From Rubrivivax sp. (GTDB lineage Bacteria > Pseudomonadota > Gammaproteobacteria > Burkholderiales > Burkholderiaceae_C), in contig JADLIA010000068.1 of assembly GCA_020848515.1 (NCBI GenBank), positions 1 to 32,899 of the forward strand: a stretch of DNA of 32,899 bases, read 5' to 3'. The notes under the pieces are model-generated. The model was not told where the DNA came from, ran no database searches, and saw only the letters and a program-made list of their open reading frames with translations. The first letter of the stretch is position 1. Each line of letters starts with the position of its first letter. Positions 1 through 6,444 of this stretch are shown piece by piece. The translations under genes were made by a program, and so were the position numbers.

Positions 1-584
1 AGTTTGGCGGCGAACTGGACCAGCCGGCGCGCCTGGTGACCGATGGCGGCCTTGACGTCGTCGCTGAACGGCTGGCCCTGGGTGTGGCTGTAGCCGTAGG
101 GGTTGCCGCCGACCTTGAAGATCACCGGGTCGGTGAAGCCGGGCGCCACCACGATGCCGCCCCAGTGCATGATGGTGGCGTAGAAGGACAGCAGGGTGGA
201 TTCCTGACCGCCGTGGGCGTTTTGCGCCGACGTCATGGCCGACACCGCCTTGTTGGCCAGACCACCCTTGGCCCAGACGCCGCCCAGGGTGTCGATGAAG
301 GCGCGCATCTGGCTGGCCATGATGCCAAAGCGCGTCGGCGCGACGATCAGGTAGGCGTTGGCCCACTCCATGTCGGCGGCCGTGGCCTGCGGCAGCTGCG
401 CGGTCTTGTCGGCCTGCGCCTTCCAGGCCGGCTGGCCGGCCACCACGGCTTCGGGGGCGGTTTCGGGCACCTTCAGCAGGCGCACCTCGGCGCCGGCGGC
501 GCGGGCGGCCTCGGCGGCGATTTCAGCCATCTGGTGGTTGGTGCCGTAGGTGGAGTAGTAAACGATGGCCAGACGAACGCTCAT
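1..584 (-). CDS. wrbA: NAD(P)H:quinone oxidoreductase, WrbA family (3' end cut by window)
   Basis: This gene is absent from the ORF track because its stop lies beyond the left edge; I read it from the reverse complement. It starts [16 protein letters not shown], with the flavodoxin-fold FMN phosphate-binding loop (YYSTYGTN) at residues 9-16. It continues with [16 protein letters not shown] near residue 90 and a segment around [14 protein letters not shown], both typical of WrbA. About 194 residues are present of a usual 200 or so, so only a few C-terminal residues are missing. WrbA proteins are cytoplasmic FMN enzymes that reduce quinones by two electrons using NAD(P)H, which limits semiquinone and oxidative stress. 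The start is set by an AGGAG ribosome site seven bases upstream. A LysR regulator is divergent at a distance of about 130 bases, so local control by that regulator is likely but inferred. Confidence 0.93.
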   Translation of the reverse strand, partial: MSVRLAIVYYSTYGTNHQMAEIAAEAARAAGAEVRLLKVPETAPEAVVAGQPAWKAQADKTAQLPQATAADMEWANAYLIVAPTRFGIMASQMRAFIDTLGGVWAKGGLANKAVSAMTSAQNAHGGQESTLLSFYATIMHWGGIVVAPGFTDPVIFKVGGNPYGYSHTQGQPFSDDVKAAIGHQARRLVQFAAK

Positions 585-713
585 GAGGGCTCCTGTGAAA
601 CGGTTTGGAGAGGATCGAGGGGGTGTCAGCCTCCAGTTTATTGGGATTCTTTGGGGCCATAAATACACAAATCCAACTCATACAATTCCATGATTGGAAC
701 AATGGGTGCACCC
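585..713. promoter_or_regulatory. Divergent wrbA / lysR promoter region with palindromes
   Basis: The divergent intergenic region holds a TACAAT -10-like hexamer at 681-686 on the plus strand, an inverted repeat TTCCA-N4-TGGAA at 686-699, and a perfect 14-base palindrome ATGGGTGCACCCAT at 702-715. The last overlaps the preferred start codon of the LysR gene. LysR regulators usually bind dyads in divergent promoters and often repress themselves, so these are candidate operators. The assignment is inference from position and symmetry. Confidence 0.45.
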
Positions 714-1667
714 ATGAACCCCATCAGCCTGCCTGCCAACGACCTGATCCTGTTTGCCCACATCGTGGCGGCGGGCAGTTTCACGCGCGCCGCCGACCGC
801 ACCGGCCTGCCCAAGGCCACCCTGTCGCGTCGCCTGTCCGAGCTGGAAGACGCCCTGGGCGAGCGCCTGCTGCAGCGCAGCACGCGCCGCCTGGCGCTGA
901 CCGAGTTCGGCCAGCACATGCTGGAGCACGCGCAGCGTTTGCTGGAGGAGACGGCCGCCGCCACGGCGCTGGCGCAGCACCGGCAGCTGACGCCGCAGGG
1001 CACGCTGCGGGCCTCGTTTCCGCCCGAGTTCAGCGCGCTGTCGCTGGTGAAGGTGGTGAGCGAGTTCGCGCGCCGCCACCCCGAGGTGCGGCTGGAGCTG
1101 GACCTGTCGGCGCGGCGCGTCGATCTGGTGGCCGAACGCTTCGACCTGGCGGTGCGCGCCGCCACCCAGTTGCCCGACGACAGCACCCTGGTGGCGCGCC
1201 ACATCGTGACGCACGAACACGGCCTGTTCGCCAGCCCGGACTACCTGCGCCGCCATGGCACGCCGGCCACGCCGGCCGAGCTGGAGCGGCACGTCGGGCT
1301 GGCCATGCTGGGCAGCGGCGGCGAGCGCCAGCCCTGGCGCCTGACGCGCGGCAAGGAACGCTGGGAAGGCCTGCCGGCCCAGGTGCACTGCGCCAACTCG
1401 GTGGGGCTGCAACAGGCGCTGGCGGTCCAGGGCCTGGGCATCGTGGGTCTGTCGGCGCTGTTCGTGCGCCAGAGCCGCGACGCCGACTCGCTGCAGCGCG
1501 TGCTGCCCGACTGGTGCCTGCCGCCCACCGGGGTGTGGTGCGTGACGCCGGGGCGGCGCCTGCTGCCCAAGCGCACCAGCGCCTTCATCCAGATCCTGAC
1601 CGAGGTGCTGGCCGAGGGCGGCGCCGCGCCCGCCCCGCTGGCCGCCGGTCACCGACCGCGCCGATGA
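714..1667 (+). CDS. LysR-family transcriptional regulator
   Basis: A one-component DNA-binding regulator with the usual LysR layout. It has an N-terminal winged helix-turn-helix (FTRAADRTGLPKATLSRRLS, then LLQRSTRRLALTEFG) over about the first 65 residues, followed by a substrate-binding domain from about residue 90 to 295. The closest type is the LTTR group that often sits divergent to quinone reductases or oxidoreductases. The ORF track starts at ATG 690, but a -10-like TACAAT ends at 686, so a transcript from it would begin near or after that codon. ATG 702 and ATG 714 are both in frame; 714 places the helix-turn-helix at the usual distance from the N-terminus. No clear ribosome site precedes any of the three. 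It probably controls wrbA and itself; the effector is unknown. Confidence 0.9.
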   Translation: MNPISLPANDLILFAHIVAAGSFTRAADRTGLPKATLSRRLSELEDALGERLLQRSTRRLALTEFGQHMLEHAQRLLEETAAATALAQHRQLTPQGTLRASFPPEFSALSLVKVVSEFARRHPEVRLELDLSARRVDLVAERFDLAVRAATQLPDDSTLVARHIVTHEHGLFASPDYLRRHGTPATPAELERHVGLAMLGSGGERQPWRLTRGKERWEGLPAQVHCANSVGLQQALAVQGLGIVGLSALFVRQSRDADSLQRVLPDWCLPPTGVWCVTPGRRLLPKRTSAFIQILTEVLAEGGAAPAPLAAGHRPRR

Positions 1668-1702
1668 GCGCCGGGCCTGCCGGGCGTGGGGGCGGCGCCG
1701 CG

Positions 1703-1721
1703 CCGCCGGCACCACCGGCGG
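1703..1721. other. Stem-loop between lysR and the hydroxyacid dehydrogenase gene
   Basis: CCGCCGG, a five-base loop CACCA, then CCGGCGG form a perfect 7-bp stem in the 76-base gap. No T-run follows, so it is not a convincing intrinsic terminator. TACACT at 1731-1736 just after it resembles a -10 element for the next gene and would place the transcript start almost on the ATG at 1744. Confidence 0.35.
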
Positions 1722-1743
1722 GGCTGGCCCTACACTCGGTGGC

Positions 1744-2745
1744 ATGAGCGCACCCACCTCACCCCAACGTCCCGCCGTGCTGGTGGCGCGGGCGATCTTT
1801 CCCGACATCGTCGAGCAGCTGTCGCGCCACTTCGAGGTCGAGTCCAACCCCGACGACACCCTGTGGTCGCGCGCCGAGCTGGTGCGCCGCCTGCAGGGCA
1901 AGCAGGGCGTGTTCACCACCGGCGGCGAGCGCATCGACGCCGAGCTGCTGGCCGCCTGCCCGGGGCTGAGGATCTGCGCCAACATGGCGGTGGGCTACAA
2001 CAACTTCGACCTGCCGGCCATGACGGCCGCCGGCGTGCTGGCCACCAACGCGCCGGGGGTGCTGACCGAAACCACCGCCGACATGGGTTTTGCCCTGCTG
2101 ATGGCGGCGGCGCGCCGCGTCACCGAGGGCGAACACTTTCTGCGCGCCGGCGCCTGGGACCGCTGGGCCTACGACATGCTGATCGGGCAGGACGTGCACG
2201 GCAGCACGCTGGGCATCATCGGCATGGGCCGCATCGGCCAGGCGATCGCGCGGCGCGGCGCGCTGGGCTTCGGCATGCGGGTGATCTACCACAACCGCTC
2301 GCGCCTGCCGGCGGCCGACGAAGCCGCCCTGGGCGCGCGCTACGTCAGCAAGCAGGAGCTGCTGCAAAGCGCCGACCACGTGGTGCTGGTGCTGCCCTAC
2401 AGCGCCGCCTCGCACCACACCATCGGCGCTGCCGAGCTGGCGCTGATGAAGCCCAGCGCCACGCTGACCAACATCGCCCGCGGCGGCATCGTCGACGACG
2501 CCGCACTGGCGGCGGCGCTGCGCGAAGGCCGCATCGCCGCCGCCGGGCTGGACGTGTTCGAGGGCGAGCCCAAGGTGCATCCCGATCTGCTGGCCTGCCG
2601 CAACGTGGTGCTGACGCCGCACATCGGCAGCGCCACCGTGCCCACGCGGCGCGCCATGGCCCAGCTGGCGGCCGACAACCTGATCGGCTACCTGGTGCAC
2701 GGCAAGCCGCTGACCCCGCTCAACCCGGAAGTCGCGGCCCTTTGA
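1744..2745 (+). CDS. D-2-hydroxyacid dehydrogenase (glyoxylate/hydroxypyruvate reductase type)
   Basis: A 333-residue cytoplasmic NAD(P)H-dependent oxidoreductase of the D-isomer-specific 2-hydroxyacid dehydrogenase family. The Rossmann motif GMGRIG is at residues 160-165. The catalytic set is visible: Arg246 in NIARGGIVDD, Glu275 in DVFEGEP and His293 in TPHIGSA. The early segment NMAVGYNNFDLPA and the overall length match the glyoxylate reductase / 2-ketogluconate reductase (GhrB/TkrA) group, which reduces glyoxylate, hydroxypyruvate or 2-keto-gluconate. The exact substrate cannot be read from the sequence. No strong ribosome site precedes the ATG, and a -10-like TACACT ends only seven bases before it, so a leaderless transcript is possible. 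It is followed by a 166-base gap before rmuC. Confidence 0.92.
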   Translation: MSAPTSPQRPAVLVARAIFPDIVEQLSRHFEVESNPDDTLWSRAELVRRLQGKQGVFTTGGERIDAELLAACPGLRICANMAVGYNNFDLPAMTAAGVLATNAPGVLTETTADMGFALLMAAARRVTEGEHFLRAGAWDRWAYDMLIGQDVHGSTLGIIGMGRIGQAIARRGALGFGMRVIYHNRSRLPAADEAALGARYVSKQELLQSADHVVLVLPYSAASHHTIGAAELALMKPSATLTNIARGGIVDDAALAAALREGRIAAAGLDVFEGEPKVHPDLLACRNVVLTPHIGSATVPTRRAMAQLAADNLIGYLVHGKPLTPLNPEVAAL

Positions 2746-2845
2746 TACGGATTTGCATTCGAACATGACCCACGACCGCTTGGTCTTCGACGCGCACCGA
2801 GGTCATGGGTGATGGGTCGTTCTGCAAGCGAGCCGGCCTGAAGCT

Positions 2846-2911
2846 TGCGATTGATTTTGGCTGCCGGCGCCCATCAGGCAAGCGCCGGCAGCTATCGATA
2901 TAGTAGCAATC
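2846..2911 (-). repeat. Dispersed ~65-bp repeat, copy 1 (before rmuC)
   Basis: Read on the minus strand it gives ATTGCTACTATATCGATAGC, then TGCCGGCGC, then a second GGGCGCCGGCAG arm. GCTGCCGGCGC at 2860-2870 and GCGCCGGCAGC at 2882-2892 form a perfect 11-bp stem with an 11-base loop. The GCTA end stops four bases before the rmuC ATG. GCTA-N8-ATAGC spacing is identical to the other copies. Confidence 0.85.
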
Positions 2912-4426
2912 ATGGACCTCTCCAACCCTGTCTGGCTGCCCTGGCTGGCGCTGGCCGCACTGTTGCTCAACCTGCTGCTGCTGCTGGCGCTGCTGCTGCG
3001 CCGCCCGCGCCGGCCGGCCGACGTGGCCGCGCGCGACGAAGTGCGGCAGTGGCTGGACCAGCAGGGCGAGCGGCTGGAGCGCGGGCTGCGCCAGGAAATG
3101 GGCGAGGGCGCGCGCAGCGGCCGCCAGGAGCTGGCGCAGGCGCTGGCCAGCTTCCAGAGCGCGGTCACGGCGCAGGGGGCAGAAGCCGTGCGCACCCAGA
3201 ACGCCCAGGTCGACGCACTGGCCATGCAGCTGACCCAGCTGCGCGGCACCCTGGGCGACACCCTGGTCGGGCAGTTGCAGCAACTGGCCCTGACCATGAC
3301 CCAGCAGGCGCAGGAGGCCACACGCACGCAGAACGCGCAGATCGACGCCTTCGCCCAGCAGCTGGCGCACCTGCGTGGCAGCCTGTCGGAGACGCTGACG
3401 CAGCAGCTGCAGCAGCTCAGCGAAGCCAACGCCCGCCGCGTGCAGGAAATGCGCGCCACGCTGGAGCAGCAGATCGGCGCGCTGCAGGCCGCCAACAGCG
3501 CCAAGCTCGACGAGATGCGCCAGACCGTCGACGAAAAGCTGCACGCCACGCTGGAGCAGCGCCTGGGCGAGCGCTTCAAGCAGGTGGCCGAACGGCTGGA
3601 GCAGGTGCACAAGGGCCTGGGCGAGATGCAGACGCTGGCGCAGGGGGTGGGCGACCTCAAGCACCTGCTGGCCAACGTCAAGACGCGCGGCACCTTCGGC
3701 GAGGCGCAGCTGGGGCAACTGCTGGAGCAGGTGTTCGCGCCCGAGCAGTACGCGGCGCAGGTGGCCACGCGCCCCGACACGCGCCACGCGGTCGACTTCG
3801 CCATCCGCCTGCCCGGCCGCGGCGACGACGGCGCGCCGGTGTGGCTGCCGATCGACGCCAAGTTTCCGACCGAGGACTACGAGCGACTGCTCGACGCCCA
3901 GCAGCGCGCCGACGCCGGCGCGGCCGAGGCGGCCGGCAAGGCGCTGGAAGCGCGCATCCGGCTGGAAGCGCGCAGCATCGCCGACAAGTACGTCGAGCCG
4001 CCGCACACCACCGACTTCGCCATCCTGTTCCTGCCCAGCGAGGGCCTGTACGCCGAGGTGCTGCGCCGCCCCGGCCTGATGGAGGCGTTGCAGCGCGAAC
4101 TGCGCGTCACCCTGGCCGGACCGACCACGCTGCTGGCCATGCTCAGCAGCCTGCAGATGGGCTTTCGCACCCTGGCGCTGGAAAAGCGCAGCAGCGAGGT
4201 GTGGCAGGTGCTGGGTGCGGTCAAGACCGAATTCGCCAAGTTCGGCGACGTGCTGGCGCGCGTCAAGTCGCAGACCCAGACCGTGCTCAACACCCTGGAC
4301 GCCGCGCAGACGCGCACCAACGTGATGAACCGCGCGCTGCGCCGCGTCGAGGCCCTGCCCGACGAGCAGGCGCTGCAGCTGCTGCCGGGCGGCGGCGACG
4401 CCCACGGCGCCGGGGGCAATTCTTGA
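2912..4426 (+). CDS. rmuC: DNA recombination protein RmuC
   Basis: A 504-residue RmuC-family protein. Residues 5-30 form one hydrophobic N-terminal membrane helix, rich in leucine and followed by RRPRRP. Residues 40-240 are a long glutamine-rich coiled coil, and the rest is the conserved RmuC domain with a PD-(D/E)XK-like core (KTRGTFGEAQLGQLLEQV, LPIDAKFPTEDYE, FAILFLPSEGLYAEVL). RmuC limits recombination at inverted repeats in E. coli and is thought to be a nuclease-like factor; its biochemistry is less settled. The coiled coil holds two copies of a 44-residue unit (RTQNAQ(V/I)DA...LRG(T/S)L), the copies starting 132 bases apart at 3191 and 3323. The start lies next to a dispersed repeat and has no visible Shine-Dalgarno. 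Confidence 0.93.
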   Translation: MDLSNPVWLPWLALAALLLNLLLLLALLLRRPRRPADVAARDEVRQWLDQQGERLERGLRQEMGEGARSGRQELAQALASFQSAVTAQGAEAVRTQNAQVDALAMQLTQLRGTLGDTLVGQLQQLALTMTQQAQEATRTQNAQIDAFAQQLAHLRGSLSETLTQQLQQLSEANARRVQEMRATLEQQIGALQAANSAKLDEMRQTVDEKLHATLEQRLGERFKQVAERLEQVHKGLGEMQTLAQGVGDLKHLLANVKTRGTFGEAQLGQLLEQVFAPEQYAAQVATRPDTRHAVDFAIRLPGRGDDGAPVWLPIDAKFPTEDYERLLDAQQRADAGAAEAAGKALEARIRLEARSIADKYVEPPHTTDFAILFLPSEGLYAEVLRRPGLMEALQRELRVTLAGPTTLLAMLSSLQMGFRTLALEKRSSEVWQVLGAVKTEFAKFGDVLARVKSQTQTVLNTLDAAQTRTNVMNRALRRVEALPDEQALQLLPGGGDAHGAGGNS

Positions 4427-4490
4427 GCGCTATCACATCAATAGCTGCCGGCGCAGTCTGCGCAAGCTTTGTAGCGGTTTTGAAGGCTGA
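4427..4490 (+). repeat. Dispersed ~65-bp repeat, copy 2 (after rmuC stop)
   Basis: GCTATCACATCAATAGC followed by TGCCGGCGC begins two bases after the rmuC stop codon and runs through CGCAAGCTTTGTAGCGGTTTTG. The spacing GCTA-N8-ATAGC matches the family. The tail TTTTGAAGG may supply the ribosome site of the MFS gene at 4497. The outer arm is more diverged than in copies 1 and 7. Confidence 0.8.
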
Positions 4491-4496
4491 ACCGCG

Positions 4497-5687
4497 ATGG
4501 CCCTGAGCGGCCGCCAGGTGCTGCGCCTGATGCTGGCGCAGGTGTGCGTGCACAGCGCCATGACCGGCACCCGGCTGGCGGCGCCGCTCTTGGCGCTCAA
4601 GCTCGGCTACAGCGCGGCGGCGGTGGGCGTGCTGCTGGCGCTGTTTGCGCTGTCGGCGGTGTTTCTGGCGCTGCCGGCCGGGCGCCTGGCCGATCGCCAG
4701 GGCCTGCACCTGCCGCTGGCGCTGGCGGTGTCGGCGGCCATGCTGGGCGCCGGGCTGGCGGCGGCCTGGCCGGTGTTTGCCGTGCTGTGCGCCTCGGCGC
4801 TGCTGGTGGGGGCGGCGGCCAACGCGGCGCAGATCGCGCTGCAGCGCCACATCGGCCGCCTGGCCAGCGACGCCGCCGAGCGCAAGCTGGCCTTCAGCTG
4901 GATCGCCATCGCACCGGCGGCGGCCAACTTCGCCGGCCCGCTGGTGGCCGGGCTGCTGATCGACCGCGCCGGACCGCAGGCGGGCGATCTGATCGGCTAC
5001 CGCTGGGCCTTCGGGCTGATGGCGGCGCTGCCGCTGCTGTGCTGGGCGCTGCTGCGCGGCACGCCGCGCGCGCCGGTGGTGCCGGCCGCGGCGGGCGAGG
5101 ATCGCGCCTCGGTGTGGGATTTGCTGGGCCACGCCGCCATGCGCCGTCTGCTGCTGGTCAACTGGCTGCAGTCCATGGCCTGGGACGTGCACATGTTCGT
5201 GCTGCCGCTGCTGGGGCACGAGCGCGGGCTGTCGGCGTCGGTGATCGGCGCGCTGCAGGGCGCGTTCGCGGTCGCCGCGGCGCTGGTGCGCATGGCGCTG
5301 CCGCTGCTGGCGCGCCGGCTGGCCGAATGGCAGGTGATCTACGCCTCCACCCTGCTGGCGGCCTGCGCGCTGCTGGCCTACCCGTGGATGCCGGGGCCGC
5401 TGGGCATGGGCGCCTGCTCGATGGTGCTGGGCGTGGCCCTGGGCGCGGTGCAGCCGATGGTGATGAGCCTGCTGCACGAGGTGGCGCCCATCGAGCGCCA
5501 GGGCGAGGCGATGGCGCTGCGCTCGCTGACCATGAACGCCTCCAGCTTCACCATGCCGATGCTGTTCGGCTCCATCGGCGCCGTCATCGGCACCGGCGGT
5601 CTGTTCTGGCTGGTGGCGCTGGTGCTGGCGCTGGGCGCGCGCAGCGTGCCGGCCCTGGGCGGGGCGGCGCGGCCACCGTCGGCCTGA
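4497..5687 (+). CDS. MFS transporter
   Basis: A 396-residue inner-membrane protein with about 12 hydrophobic segments. The major facilitator loop motif between helices 2 and 3 reads PAGRLADRQG at about residues 60-69. The two halves are separated by a polar stretch near residues 185-205 (RGTPRAPVVPAAAGEDR). Such proteins move small solutes by proton-coupled or facilitated transport. Nothing in the sequence fixes the substrate or direction. The start ATG follows GAAGG at a suitable distance. It is convergent with the RidA-family gene, with a 70-base gap that contains the perfect palindrome CGGCGGCGCCGCCG (5731-5744) but no T-run. Confidence 0.88.
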   Translation: MALSGRQVLRLMLAQVCVHSAMTGTRLAAPLLALKLGYSAAAVGVLLALFALSAVFLALPAGRLADRQGLHLPLALAVSAAMLGAGLAAAWPVFAVLCASALLVGAAANAAQIALQRHIGRLASDAAERKLAFSWIAIAPAAANFAGPLVAGLLIDRAGPQAGDLIGYRWAFGLMAALPLLCWALLRGTPRAPVVPAAAGEDRASVWDLLGHAAMRRLLLVNWLQSMAWDVHMFVLPLLGHERGLSASVIGALQGAFAVAAALVRMALPLLARRLAEWQVIYASTLLAACALLAYPWMPGPLGMGACSMVLGVALGAVQPMVMSLLHEVAPIERQGEAMALRSLTMNASSFTMPMLFGSIGAVIGTGGLFWLVALVLALGARSVPALGGAARPPSA

Positions 5688-5757
5688 GACCGAACCACCC
5701 GCCCGGCCCGGCCCACGCCGGCTTCGGGCACGGCGGCGCCGCCGCTGCCGGAACCGA

Positions 5758-6216
5758 TCAGTCGACTTCGGCGATCAGCTCGATCTCGACGCAGGCGCCG
5801 AGCGGGATCTGCGCCACGCCGAAGGCGCTGCGCGCGTGCTTGCCGGCGTCACCGAACACCTGGCCCAGCAGCTCGGAGCAGCCGTTGGTGACCAGGTGCT
5901 GCTCGGTGAAGTCGGGCGTGCTGTTGACCAGGCTCATCACCTTGACGATGCGGCGCACCTTGCCCAGATCGCCCACCGCCGCCTGCAGCGTGCCCATCAG
6001 GTCGATGGCGACTGCGCGCGCGGCCTGCGCCCCTTCGGCGGTGGTCATGCTGGCGCCCAGCTTGCCGACCCAGGGCTGACCGTCCCGGCGCGCGATGTGG
6101 CCGGACAGGAACACCAGCGGGCCGCTGCGCACGAAGGGCACGTAGGCGGCGGCGGGGGTGCTGACGGGCGGCAGGCTGATGCCCAGGGCTTTGAGCTGCT
6201 CGGCGGGATGGGTCAT
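5758..6216 (-). CDS. RidA/YjgF/Rid-family protein
   Basis: A 152-residue protein of the chorismate-mutase-like RidA superfamily, subgroup with the core FLSGHIARRDGQPWVGKLG near the N-terminus and IPLGACVEIELIAEVD at the C-terminus. Classical RidA deaminates reactive enamine/imine intermediates. That group uses an arginine in the C-terminal IPxxxxVEIE region; here the segment is QIPLGACVEIE with no such arginine, so this belongs to a Rid subfamily whose activity is unclear. The ORF track extends to 6348, but the added residues are low complexity. ATG 6216 has GGAG nine bases upstream and gives a family-typical length. It is divergent from comEC across 228 bases. Confidence 0.88.
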   Translation of the reverse strand: MTHPAEQLKALGISLPPVSTPAAAYVPFVRSGPLVFLSGHIARRDGQPWVGKLGASMTTAEGAQAARAVAIDLMGTLQAAVGDLGKVRRIVKVMSLVNSTPDFTEQHLVTNGCSELLGQVFGDAGKHARSAFGVAQIPLGACVEIELIAEVD

Positions 6217-6379
6217 GGTCGGGGTCTCCGGAAGAAGGGGCGGATCACCGAGCGGTGGCAACGGCTCGGACCGCGGGGCGGCCATTGTCGCACCGGCTGG
6301 CGTGGGCGCGGCGCCACGCCGGCGCGGCGTTTGCGGAGATACTGGCACCCAGGCGCTGGCCCGGCGCGCTCGCGGGCTT
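6217..6379. other. ridA-comEC intergenic part, with a stem-loop
   Basis: I see no supported gene here; the ORF that crosses it is the wrong frame of comEC. GGCGTGG at 6299-6305 and CCACGCC at 6314-6320 form a 7-bp stem with loop GCGCGGCG. Both divergent promoters should lie in this stretch and the repeat that follows, but I cannot pick out convincing -35/-10 pairs. Confidence 0.35.
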
Positions 6380-6440
6380 AGGCTCCCAAGCGGCCCTGGC
6401 GCTTATCTGGTCTGCGCCAGAAGCTATCGAAGCCATAGCG
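6380..6440 (-). repeat. Dispersed ~65-bp repeat, copy 3 (before comEC)
   Basis: On the minus strand it reads GCTATGGCTTCGATAGC, then TTCTGGCGC, then AAGCGCCAGGGCC as outer arm. GCTA-N8-ATAGC spacing is kept. The GCTA end lies five bases before the comEC ATG. Confidence 0.75.
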
Positions 6441-6444
6441 TCCG

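Noticed and set aside
5731-5744. CGGCGGCGCCGCCG palindrome as a terminator between the MFS and RidA genes
   Set aside because: There is no T-run on either side, and such GC palindromes are expected by chance in this composition.
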